NCBI GenBank assembly: GCA_033296705.1
Contig: MU856900.1
Location: 1 to 64,000 of the forward strand
Reading direction: 5' to 3'
Length of the DNA: 64,000 bases
Source of the DNA: Chaetomidium leptoderma
Taxonomy: Eukaryota; Ascomycota; Sordariomycetes; Sordariales; Chaetomiaceae
Shown here: piece after piece, positions 23,591-33,386 of the stretch
Layout of the letters: each line of letters opens with the position of its first letter
How positions within the stretch are numbered: the first letter of the stretch is position 1
Notes under the pieces: generated by a model
Seen by the model: only the letters and a program-made list of their open reading frames with translations
Database searches by the model: none
Told to the model about the DNA's origin: nothing
Program-made: the position numbers and the translations under genes

Positions 23591-24619
23591 TCAATTGAAG
23601 CCTGCAACTCTGTTAGCATCGTGAACCGGAAGCTGAGCTAGTAGTCGTCGGCCGGTTGATTTCTTACCCGGAGTGCCGTTCCCCATGCCCATTGAGTAGA
23701 ACTGGTTGCCGAGGTTGGCCTGCTTGTTGAGATCGCCGTCGCCTTGGCCGTTCAGGATATTGTCCAGCATCGCATCGAGCTCCGGGTCCTCGTTCGGCAT
23801 GAAGAATGGCTCGGTCGCCGGGAGCCCGCTCATGTTGTCGACCTGGTGCACGCTAACACCCTGGGTAATGAGCGGGTGCGCAGCGGGGACCTGGAAAAAG
23901 GCCGACATTGCCATCTGCGGATGGCTTTTGGCGAACTGGCGAAACCCCTCCATGGTGTTGGCGGGCTTGGCCTCGGCGCTCAACTGGGTGTTGACGCAGA
24001 TGACATCGTTGGCCAGATCCGAGAGTTTGGCGATGATGGGCAGCGGGTTGCCGACCGGCAGGCCGTCGTTGAGGCAGTTCATGAAAAGACCGAGCCCATT
24101 CGTCGGCTGGAGGTAGCTCTGGACCTCCCGAGTCGCGATGCGCTCGATTTTGTGTGTGCCGTCGTCGAGCGTCATCAGTTCCCAGCCGAGCGCCGTCAGG
24201 TAGCTTTCGCGCACCACGATACCCATGGGCTTGATGGCAAACTGAATCCAGTCCTGCAGCGAGACATTCTCGTCCGACAGAAACTCTCTGATTGCTGAAT
24301 ACACCGCGCACATGAAATCCCACTCTTTGTGAAACGGGTCTTGCTTCCAGAGCAACGTCATGATGGGCGACTTCTCTTTTTGGGTGAGCTGGGAGAAGAG
24401 AGATGAGTAGTATGCTAAGCGACGTTAGGGCAAATGCCAAAAATAATAGCACGATGCATTCGACTTACCACGATATCCCATAAATCCATTGACCTTCTTT
24501 TTGGCGGGCTGTCGCTGATTTTCAACTCGCATCATGGTCGAGAGCGCCTGCATCGTTGTCTCGCGATCGCCTTCACCAAGTCTCTCAAAAGTCTGGAGAA
24601 TCTGGTTGATGCCCGACAT
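23591..24619 (-). CDS. MAT1-1-1: Mating-type protein MAT1-1-1 (alpha-box factor)
   Basis: Master transcription factor of the MAT1-1 mating type, homologous to Neurospora mat A-1; it binds DNA in the nucleus and controls mating-type-specific genes. Minus-strand exons are 24619-24469, 24414-23668 and 23601-23591, giving 302 aa. The alpha box begins at about residue 39 (AKKKVNGFMGYR | AYYSSLFSQL...SPIMTLLWKQDPFHKEWDFMC), and its first intron splits the alpha box in phase 1. The ATG at 24619 (MSGINQIL) matches the family start; an in-frame ATG 63 nt upstream is less likely. The proposed last intron (23602-23667) is 66 nt with no in-frame stop, so retaining it gives a 324-aa variant with the same C-terminal residues. 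Neighbours SLA2, MAT1-1-2 and MAT1-1-3 support the call. Confidence 0.95.
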
Positions 24620-25022
24620 TGCGAGGTCGCTCGAGGCTTCAGCGCTTTGGGATTCTGAAGTTGAGAGGTTTGATGTTTGCAATGGTCGCAGCCAGGGAGA
24701 GGTTCAGAAGGAGAAAAAGTAGACCACTCAGGAATGCGAGGAGGAAAAGCACTTTCCAGGCATTTAATTGGAGCGAGATAAAGTAGGTGACGCTTACCTA
24801 AGGCGGCGCCCTCTTTCAGGCTACTCACTTTCTTTGTCCGGTTCTCGCTTCAATTTTTCAATCGAGAGAAGGTCTGTTGCTAAGGTCGATCATTGCGAGG
24901 TACGAAGCAATTCATTTTTGGTTGATCAAAAGCTATGGATAACCCGAAATACTCGCAGGCTTCCGCACCCTCTACTCTGAGAACAAGTACCATCCCGATC
25001 CCAACCCAGAGCTCAAAGCATA
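24620..25022. promoter_or_regulatory. MAT1-1-1 upstream region
   Basis: A 403-bp spacer between the MAT1-1-1 start and the MAT1-1-2 stop, both on the minus strand. It should contain the MAT1-1-1 promoter and the MAT1-1-2 3' UTR. No specific element is recognised. Confidence 0.45.
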
Positions 25023-26377
25023 TCAATAGTCCCACTGACCGTCGAACTCGAGGCAATACTTCCGGGGCTCCCCTTCCAGAAAGACAGGAACAGGGGGGAC
25101 TTCCGCACCCAGCAGAGCAATTCCAGCCAGCTCTGTGGCGTTGATCTCGGCATTCAGAGCCTCAAACCTCGAGAGACCCAAGAGATTATACTCCGGGCAA
25201 GGAAGCTTTGTGACATTAGTTAGCCTCATGCTCGTGCTCAAGCTCGCCAATATTCGGAGACGTACCTCGCTCATGTCCTCAAGATGCAAAAGTTTGCTCT
25301 CATCAATTCTCTTCCAGCCTCTGAAGAGATGGGAATGGCGGCGCTGAATCCTCCTGGTCATGGACTATCCCGTGTCAGCATCTGCAATCTGAACATGCTG
25401 AAGAGTACTCACCGCTCTGACGAATTCTGGAAGGCGTGGACCGGGCATTCGGCGAAACTATTGACCAAAATTAGCATGCTGCTGCCCTTTGTTGTTTGAT
25501 AATAACTCACTCTCTCAAACAGTTCGCGATATTTCTCGTAATCCCCCATCACCTCGGGTTGCAGCCACGTGATGGTCTTCGGGAAAATGACCTTGAAGAA
25601 TGGTTGCGGCTTGCGCTCCCTGAACAACTCCGGGCTCATGATCGGTCCAGGTTTGATGTTGCCAAAGAATTTGTGCCACGGAGTGCCAGGGACATGTCTC
25701 AGGGGGTGGAACACGCCCTCCGTATGCCAGTACCGGACCAACTTTCCCATATCCACATCCTCGTCCAACGGGTCAGGGATGTCGTTCTCGTCAGCATGGC
25801 CGTACTTGTGGAGAAGGAATCCACTGAAGATCTTGACATCTTCATTGTAAATAAGCCCGCATTCTCTCCCTGGGTAGGTTTCTGCCCTTTTGTGGAGCAG
25901 GAAGGTGTTGAGAAGTTCTCCCACCAAGGCCTGGGCCTCTTTGACTTGTCTCTCCAGAGAACAGTCCCCGCCCGAAGCGAGACCGGTGTTGTGTTGTTGG
26001 AAATCAAGGAATTCGAGGATGGCGTTCGATGACGCGAGAAAGTGACAAATGGTTTTGACCACGGATGCCTGGTCCACAACGACCAACGAGGAAGAATGCG
26101 CGACCCTCTCGGTAGTTACCAGGAAGACACTGGCTGTTTGCAAGATCTCGTCGAAGGAGTTTTCAAACCCCTGGATCTCTGTCGCAAGGGAGGAGCGAAT
26201 GTATTGAGCTTGCAGACGCAAAACGATCTAAATGTGAAGAGCAGCCTGTGTCAACGAAGCCCTATGAGTTCTTAGGATACCGTGTGCACTCACCTGACCG
26301 AGGGCTCTGCGATTAATCTGTGCCTCCCGAGATGAGGAAACTTGTCGTCCCCTCGTAGCCGCCGGTTTGCTGGCCAT
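25023..26377 (-). CDS. MAT1-1-2: Mating-type protein MAT1-1-2 (PPF domain)
   Basis: Homologue of Neurospora mat A-2 / Podospora SMR1, a PPF-domain protein required for post-fertilisation sexual development; its biochemical role is not settled. Minus-strand exons are 26377-26294, 26227-25511, 25457-25413, 25343-25266 and 25205-25023, every junction in phase, giving 368 aa, close to the usual family size. The conserved core is in exon 2: WHTEGVFHPLRHVPGTPWHKFF, then PIMSPELFRERKPQPFFKVIFP and TWLQPEVMGDYEKYRELFER, with the P, P and F residues that name the domain. Exon 3 is only 45 nt. For exon 4 the acceptor at 25344 (ATTCAG) was chosen because the earlier CAG breaks the frame. It is divergent from MAT1-1-3. 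Confidence 0.93.
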
Positions 26378-26892
26378 GATTTTTTTGATGTCAAAAGGAT
26401 CTGGCTGTGCTGATCATGAAACTGGCTGGTCAGAGGCTTGGTGTAATATTTTGCAGAAGAACGAGAGTCTTTGGGGTAGTAAATGGAGGTGGGGGTGGGT
26501 TGAAGAAAAAGTCATGCGGTTGAGGACCTGGTTTGGTGCCCTCATTTTGCATTGACAATGGTTTGCACAGTTACTATTGTGCGAGTTTCGCTTCCTATTG
26601 TCTGTGCTCCGAACAACAATACTAAGCCGCCCTTCCGAAAAGGTGCAACTCGACGATTTGCAACAATACTAAGTTTCCCGCCCACAATTCCTGTTTATTA
26701 TTTTGCAGGCAGGGCACCAACTTTCCCACACTTCCTTCTACCACCTCAATTTTTCTCTCGCCTTTTCGGGACAACCTTCCCATTGATTTGAATAATTTCC
26801 AGAAACCAACCTCACTTCCTGCCCAGCAAATCCTGAGAAAACCTCGATTCTTCGAAAACTCCATCACCGATCTTTCGCCGATCGATCACAAC
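26378..26892. promoter_or_regulatory. Shared divergent promoter of MAT1-1-2 and MAT1-1-3
   Basis: The 515 bp between the two start codons is less GC-rich than the surroundings. It holds a cluster of HMG/alpha-box-like cores: GACAATG at 26554-26560, CTATTGT at 26574-26580 and 26595-26601, and an exact 13-bp direct repeat CAACAATACTAAG at 26614-26626 and 26661-26673. HMG factors generally bind ACAAT/ATTGT cores, so this is a candidate autoregulatory region; binding is inferred. Confidence 0.55.
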
Positions 26893-27723
26893 ATGACTTC
26901 TTACGTCTCCAACCCCCAGCAGAGCGCGATGGCGAACACTTCTCCTCTGGCCTTTGTTTTCTCTGGCAACGAGATGATTGTCCAGTGCACTGCGAACAAC
27001 GATGACCAGGCCGCTGCCGTCAACACCATGGCCATCGCGATGAAGAACTACCAGTGAGTCAATTCACCCAATTCACCTGTGATGTATCCAACTAACCGCT
27101 TTCAGGAACTTCAATGATGGCAAACATGCTGCTATCGTTCGTCGCAAGGACTCCGTTGAGTCGACTCAGTACTGGATCACCAGCGTTCCGTACGCGGAAA
27201 CTCTGGACAAGGGATCCTATGAGATCCTCAAGACCACTGAGGGTAAGTGAAGTTCATAGCCTGGGGTTTTAGCTGTCAGAGACCTAATTGATTCTCCAGA
27301 GCCCGCCGCCCAAGGCCCCATCGTCACCGAATCCATCGGCCACAAGAACGTCTCGAAGGTTCACATTCGCCGGCCCCGGAATCAGTTCATCATCTATCGC
27401 CAGTGGATGTCTGCCAGAATCCACTCCCGCAACCCTGGAGTGACTGCTGCTTGCATCTGTAAGTACCTCATTGCCCGTCTCTCACCGGATACTGCTGACA
27501 TCAACTAGCGCAAATCGTGGCACAGATGTGGCGGGACGAGAAGCCTGAGATCAAGGCTCGTTTCAAGGATCTCGCTGATGAAGGGACTCGCATGCACAAG
27601 GCGAAATATCCGGGCTACCGCTATGTGGCCGGTCGCCGCAACCCCCAACTGCCTCTTTCGAAGCGCAACCTGCCTCTCAACCCCATGCTGGTCGACGAGA
27701 GACTGATTGCAGCTGGGTTTTGA
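26893..27723 (+). CDS. MAT1-1-3: Mating-type protein MAT1-1-3 (HMG box)
   Basis: HMG-box transcription factor of the MAT1-1 idiomorph (Neurospora mat A-3 class), acting in the nucleus during sexual development. Exons are 26893-27053, 27106-27242, 27300-27458 and 27509-27723, in phase, giving 223 aa; family members I know of are often longer. The HMG box (about residues 117-190) reads VHIRRPRNQFIIYRQWMS...TAACI | SQIVAQMWRDEKPEIKARF...YPGYRYV, with an intron inside the serine codon, the classic position in MAT HMG boxes. ATG 26893 is the first in-frame ATG. MAT1-2-1 is the alternative, but it would not normally lie beside MAT1-1-1 and MAT1-1-2 unless the strain carried both idiomorphs. Confidence 0.9.
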
Positions 27724-28976
27724 TTCTCGCTGATCAACCCGGCTTCTCGCAATGGTCAGCACCCGAGCGAGCCCTCAGCAGCCATCTTCAAGAGGTCGAC
27801 ACACAAGTCTTGACCTTTTGATCCCCGCGGTCAAGCAGCACTCCCAGGAGCAACAGTAAAGTCAGAAAACATTCACAAAAAAAAGATCGAACACCAGAAA
27901 GGTCAGTCTCCATCATCGCGACTCATCGCGCTCAACGCCGAGTCAATTCCCTCGCGACCAGATGCTGACATTTGCTTTTGGCACAGATTGCAATTTCCGT
28001 ACCCCGTCTTCCGCCAGCTTCCAGCTCGGTGCAGCAATGCGCTCAAGCTCGGAGAGCCGCGGCAGGACATCAGCACCTCGTTTGTACCGAAGAGTTTTTC
28101 CATCTTGCGTTTTCACCACCATGCAACAACCAGCCTGAGGACACCTGTTGGAGGGACACACCACCAGCACTAATTGAAGGTCACTCGTGCTATTTTCCCT
28201 GTGATTAAGTTCTCTGGGGGGAGGAGACAACTCGGGCGATGGACTCTGGGATTAGGTTCTTGGAGACGAACTTCTGGGATTAAGTTCTTGGAGGGGGAAG
28301 AAGTCGGAACGAGATGGATCAAGTAGCCCGACACCTGTATTCGGGCGTCGTTTGTCATTTGGCATGGTTGTTGAGCCGTTTTCGGCAGGTAGATAAGGAG
28401 CCACATTGGCTCGTAGCATAGCACACTGGGAACACAGGACTTGACTGTCATCACCTTTTCCATCTATCGCGTGACTGTTGTGATGTCGACAAGCCAATTG
28501 TGAGCGACGGCAAGTTGCCGCCCGCCGCCTTCTTCCGACTTGAGGCTGAGAGATGCCCACCACCCATAATGTTTGGGCAGATGAATCGCACCAACGACAA
28601 ACCGACGCATGGGAGCGGGCGATGCCTCGAAGCACCGACTCGGAAACCGCGGGACGACCCTCAGCAGAACAGGCACAGAGTAGGACACAAGCACAAATAA
28701 TCATGTACGGAACAGCAAGTTGCCCGAGCGCAAAGCCCGCCGGGTCCATTACTAAATGAAGCCAGAACCAGAGCTAGATCCGGCATGCCTCCGCGATACC
28801 AGAGAACTCAATGAAGCGACGCCCAAGAGTTCAGCGATTCCTCTCCGTCCTCCTCGCAATCCCAATTCCCCCAACCGACCGACCGACCGATCGACGATTT
28901 CAAAGACCCCCCCGCAAGCGACATCAGAGCAAGGGGAAACGCAAGAGAAAACAAACCCCTCCTTCCAAAGCCAAGT
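27724..28976. other. Spacer between MAT1-1-3 and APN2
   Basis: About 1.25 kb between two gene 3' ends. No gene is recognised. It includes degenerate direct repeats around GGGATTAAGTTCTTGGAG (28203-28295). The second idiomorph boundary may lie here. No alpha-box, PPF or HMG motif is visible in any frame. Confidence 0.5.
28203..28295 (+). repeat. Degenerate direct repeats near the MAT edge
   Basis: Three copies of a GATTA(A/G)GTTCT-(T)GG motif start near 28203, 28249 and 28276. The second and third share CTGGGATTA(A/G)GTTCTTGGAG. The short, imperfect units lie on the APN2 side of the idiomorph. Confidence 0.6.
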
Positions 28977-31305
28977 CTACTGCCGACCGTTCCAATCGCT
29001 GCTCCAGATAAAGGTACGGCACCGGAACGCCGTTCCCTGCTCTTTGTCTCCCGACGGACCCAGCGGACGAGCACACATGAAAAAGGACCTGCCTGCGAAG
29101 AGGGTCAGCTGAGATCAATACAGACACAACAAATGGGATGGGAAGGGCATAGCGGACGGGGATACGAGGAGGGGTGGAGAAAAACAACAACATTGTGGGA
29201 AGAGACATGGCTTGGAGCAAGCAGAGGCAGAACCAAACCCATGACGGACAAGGGTGACAATGGAGCAGTGAGAAAGAAACGGGAAAAAATACATACCGCA
29301 ATTGACACCAGCCTTCTTGGTAACCAGAATCTGGCAGTCGTCCTCATGCTCGCATTTGGGGAGGACACGCTTGCCGAGCAGCTTCGACCAGGACTCCTTG
29401 GCCTCGATGGGGTCAAACACCCTCTCTTCGGAGAAACCATCAGGTTTTGGGCTTTCCTCGACGGTGTTCTGGGCGTTGTTGTTCTCTGGGATAGGCGTGC
29501 TGCTTAGTTGTTCGGAGGACCGAGGGCATTGTTTGGTGGGCAGCTCCGCGGAATTGTTGCCTGGGTTCGGGGAGAGTTTTGCATTGCTGGTGTCATCTTC
29601 TTCGTTGGCTGGGTTGGTGTCTGGCGTCGGCGTCTTTGGCTTGAAGAAGCCCTTCAGGCTGCTCTGTGAGAAACCTGGTGTGGATTTGGTAGAAGTCTCC
29701 CTGCTCAGGGTAGCCTTTCCCTTCTTTTGTGGCCGGCTCGGGGGTGCGGACGATTCTGCCGGCCGTTTCGTTGCAGATGGCTTCTGTGGAGATGCTGTTG
29801 TGCGTTTGCTTGGTGTTATGCTGTTGATTGTGGCCGTTGCTGTCACCTGGCTCGACGATTGTGGTGTGGAGGTTATGCTGTCTGGTCGGAGCTTATCGTT
29901 GTCCACTCCAATCGTAGTGCCTGAAGCACTGGGACTGACTGGGTTGTTGGTCGGGACCGGGGTGGGCTTCCCCTTGGTAGACGGAACGGCTTTCTTGAAG
30001 AACATATCCCGGATGTTCTGGCGGCGGTCGAATTCGGGGATGAGCTTTGCTGACGTGGGAAGGAGATCTTTGGGAGATGCCTCTCTCTGCCGCTCTCCGT
30101 CCTTGAACATGCCTGGCGGATTCATGACATCCTCGATGCGGATCTTGGCGCCATCGAGACCGACGGCATCGCCAATTGTAGCGTATACGGGACAGTGGTC
30201 CGATCCCAGAAGGCCTTCTTGGATATTGGAGTCGATGAACCAGTCCTTGATCCCCGAGCTGCATAGCACGTAATCGATCCGGCTCCCAAAGTTTCCTGGC
30301 CGTGCATTCTTCTTCGTTTCCCAGCAGGTGTACATGCCTGTGCGAGTGGGATGGAACTCTCTGCAGAGATCCCAAAGAACGGGCTCTTCCCGGCCCTCAT
30401 CTCTCTCCTCATTGACACGCCCTCCGAACACTAGATGGTTGAGAAAGCGTCGCGATGGGGTCGATAGAAACTCATCCATCGTCATGGCCTCCTTACGCAG
30501 GCGTTCGACCAAGCCAGCGGTGTCCAACCCAGAGCGGACGATATTGAGGTCTCCGCAAAGAAAGACTTGCTTCCCCATGGAAACCAGATTTCGGACCCGG
30601 ATATCCATGGCATCAATGTAGGCCTCGCGGAACTCGGTTCTCGTCTCGTCTCGGGTGGCAGGGCTGTAGACCCCAATGAGCACAAAGGCAGGGAACTCGA
30701 GAATCACGCAACGGCCTTCGGAGTCGAGTGTTTGTTCGTCGACGGCATCAGGGAGCTGTCCAGGGGTCGGATAGCCGCCGATCTGCTGGTCTGCAGGGAG
30801 ATCTCGAAACTGGGTAGATGAGTTTGGGGGACAGAGCACACCAGTGATTCCTTCTTCTGCGCGGATCGGGCAGCACTTGGAGGAACGGGTATAGATGGCA
30901 ACACCGGAGTATCCTGTTCTGTGCATTAGCAAGCAGATGCAACCGGGACCGCGGCCACGTCTGGCGAACCTTTCTTGTACTTGGGGAGACTGAAGAAGAC
31001 ATCCCAGCCCGGGACCAAGACCATATCATCCCTGAGATCCTTTCGCTGTATTTTGGTCTCCTGCATCACAACGATATCTGTCTCCAGGGTGTCAAACATG
31101 GCCTGAGACGGGTCAGCTTGGGTCGAGATGTAGCAAAGACAACTGCTGGAGTTACGGTACCTGGAATGAGCGGTTCTCCCGCCACGGCTGGTATCCAAAC
31201 GGATTTCTTATGCCGTTGACTGCAAGGTGTTAGAAACTTGAAGGAATACGGCAGCGCCCTGAGGGAAGGTGTCGTACCGTTCCATGTAGTGATTCGTAGC
31301 GGCAT
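28977..31305 (-). CDS. APN2: AP endonuclease 2 (Apn2, ExoIII family)
   Basis: Class II AP endonuclease / 3'-phosphodiesterase of base-excision repair. Minus-strand exons are 31305-31278, 31219-31161, 31102-30970, 30913-29297 and 29092-28977, all in phase, giving 650 aa. ExoIII-family motifs are present: ITTWNVNGIRN, QETKIQ (catalytic Glu), GDLNI, SRIDYVL and GSDHCPVYA. Two PIP-box-like motifs for PCNA binding follow: QNIRDMFF (about 369) and QSSLKGFF (about 490). The last exon encodes a GRF-type zinc finger (VNCGRSFFMCARPLGPSG...FRCRTFIWSSDW). This exon lies in a frame with no start of its own and is found only by splicing. APN2 is the usual partner of SLA2 in bracketing MAT. Confidence 0.95.
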
Positions 31306-32005
31306 CTTGACGTCTGCAGCTCAGCACTTCGATGGCTGCGATGTCGGGCCTTTCAAGGCGGACTTGACCAGCGAAATCACGTCTACCCCAGGAAAGGAAC
31401 GAAAAAGTTTGAAGATGGTAAGGGCGCGGCGAGTCGAGCAGATCATCGGCGGAGTGGTGCAGGCTTCAAGTGACCGGAGGCGCGATTCAGACCAGAAAGT
31501 TGTTCAGAAAGACAGAAACCTCAATTTCATGGGGGAAATTGCGGCTTTACATCCAGGAAATGCATCACCAACGGTGCCTTCCAGGGAACTCGACTTTCCC
31601 GAAGTTTATTTTTGCTTGATTCACATCGATGGACAGTGCAAAATACTCTGTTTCCCAATCTCACGACAGTCGCGGAAGTTCGAACACGGGCAAGTCACGA
31701 ACCATCGCACCTGCCGATCACGAGATCACCTGACCCCGGTCGACCGCATTTAATGGCACATTATGTCATCAGTCGGGAGAGCGAGCAGTTGGCCCGTGCG
31801 CGGCAAAGCTCCCCACAAACCCGAGGTCTAACCGAAAATGAGCTGATTGAGGTCTGACCTCACCCAAAGTCAGCGGAGCTCAGCGAAAAGCGGGTCAGTT
31901 GCTTCAATCCATCTTCCTTCGACCTTGGAAGCTCCCGCACACATCACTGACACACACACCACCACCACCCCCGAACCGAGCCGCTCTCGAAGCAAATCCA
32001 CCACC
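31306..32005. promoter_or_regulatory. Divergent APN2/COX13 promoter region
   Basis: About 700 bp between divergent start codons. Frames here (for example 31238-31753 +) overlap the APN2 start and look accidental. No named element is seen. Confidence 0.5.
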
Positions 32006-32891
32006 ATGTTCGCGCAGCGCCAGATTGCCCGCGCGGTCCCGCGCTTCAATGCGCAGCTCCGCGCCCAGGCCCAGCGCCGCTTCGCCAGCGTCGAGACCAC
32101 CGAGAACCACTTCGTCCGCGAGCGCCGCCACGTCAAGGAGCACGCCAAAGCCACCACTGGTGAGGACCTCCCCGGTGTTCCCTGTCGTCAATTGCATAGA
32201 AGACTGACTGTAAATCAGAGCTGTGGCGCAAGATCTCCCTCTAGTATGCCATCCCCCATCCCTTCCCTCTTCAATGCGTGGTTTTCGTGATCTTCTCCCT
32301 TTGAATCCCGCGAGCCGACGACCTACACATCCTCCGAAGATGTCAAAAAGAAAGAAGAAAGAAGGAGGATTCAATCTCTTGTCAAAGAACGAAAAAAACG
32401 GAGGCCCGGGAAGGAAACCAGGAGGACCACAAACACCCATCAAACCAACGAAACCGAAACGCTAACAACAGCCCCCCCCCCTTAAGCTCCCTCCCCCCCG
32501 CCCTCATCCTCGCCGCTGTCAACGCCTACATGCTCTGGAACGAGCATTGGGAGCACTGGTCGCACATGCCCCCCCTCGAGGAGCGCGTCGAGTACCCCTT
32601 CCAGAACATCCGCACCCGCAACTTCCCCTGGGGCGACGGTGACAAGGTATGTGTCCCCCCATCCCTGCCATGTGGCATGCATAATGAGCTAATAACTTCC
32701 CTTGTTACAACAACAGACCTGTTTGTACGTTTACACCCACCCACTCCGTCAAGTTTTATTCCATTTTTGCAGGGGTTGTTTGTGGTGTTTGGTTTGAGAG
32801 AGCAGTAGTAGCGGCGGGGGTGGTGCATGCTAACCGTGACAATAGCTGGAACCCCGAGGTCAACTACCACAACAAGGACAAGACGACCTAA
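32006..32891 (+). CDS. COX13: Cytochrome c oxidase subunit VIa (Cox13)
   Basis: Small nuclear-encoded subunit of respiratory complex IV in the mitochondrial inner membrane. Exons are 32006-32159, 32219-32243, 32487-32646, 32717-32724 and 32846-32891, giving 130 aa (yeast 129). The N-terminus is Arg/Ala-rich and lacks acidic residues at first (MFAQRQIARAVPRFNAQLRA), a mitochondrial presequence. A membrane segment follows (SLPPALILAAVNAYMLW), then the conserved HWEHWSHMPPLEERVEYPFQNIRTRNFPWGDGDK, written here in pieces: HWEHWSHMPPLEE, YPFQNIRTRNFPWGDGDK. The fourth exon is only 8 nt (ACCTGTTT) and restores TCFWNPEVNYHNKDKTT; without it the frame is lost. The position beside APN2 is the conserved MAT-flank order. 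Confidence 0.94.
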
Positions 32892-33386
32892 CTGGGAAAG
32901 TCAAGGGTTAATCCCGCCGTCGGTCGGCGGGAATTGGGGGACAACAATGGAGGTGTACACGTAGACGGACCTAGGAGAAGAGCAGCACAAGCAGACAGCC
33001 GACTGTACATGTTTCCTAGAGTTGAAAGAACCGGAGCCCCAGTGAGTGTGGGGCGTCTTTTCCTGATAGATTTGCAGTGCTGTTCATGATGTGTGATCTG
33101 TTGCTGTGTGTCACCCAGTCCCTGATCCCCAATGGCATCCCTGACTGTCCGTGTATTGATTGGATTGGCAGGTAAAGGGGTAGGGAACATCCAGGCTGTG
33201 CTGGAAAGAAGTGGGAGACGCACTCATCGGGGTCAATGAGAAGGTTTCGAGATAATTGCTCAGACAATCACATTTCTCTATCCGTCGCCAGGGCTAGCAC
33301 CAAACGCCGGCTTCCGCAATCCCACAATCACGAACGCTACCTTCAACCCCCTCCCCCAGTCCCCTTTTTTTTACCACATACATACA
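32892..33386. other. Tail-to-tail spacer COX13/APC5
   Basis: About 495 bp between convergent genes. Presumably 3' UTRs; nothing else is recognised. Confidence 0.5.

Noticed and set aside
23016..23594. 192-codon minus-strand frame next to MAT1-1-1 as an extra MAT gene
   Set aside because: No alpha, PPF or HMG motif, and mostly low-complexity; it overlaps the presumed 3' UTR.
26893..27723. MAT1-2-1 as identity of the HMG gene
   Set aside because: The neighbours MAT1-1-1 and MAT1-1-2 and the box wording (RRPRNQFIIYRQWMS) favour MAT1-1-3; kept only as a minor alternative.
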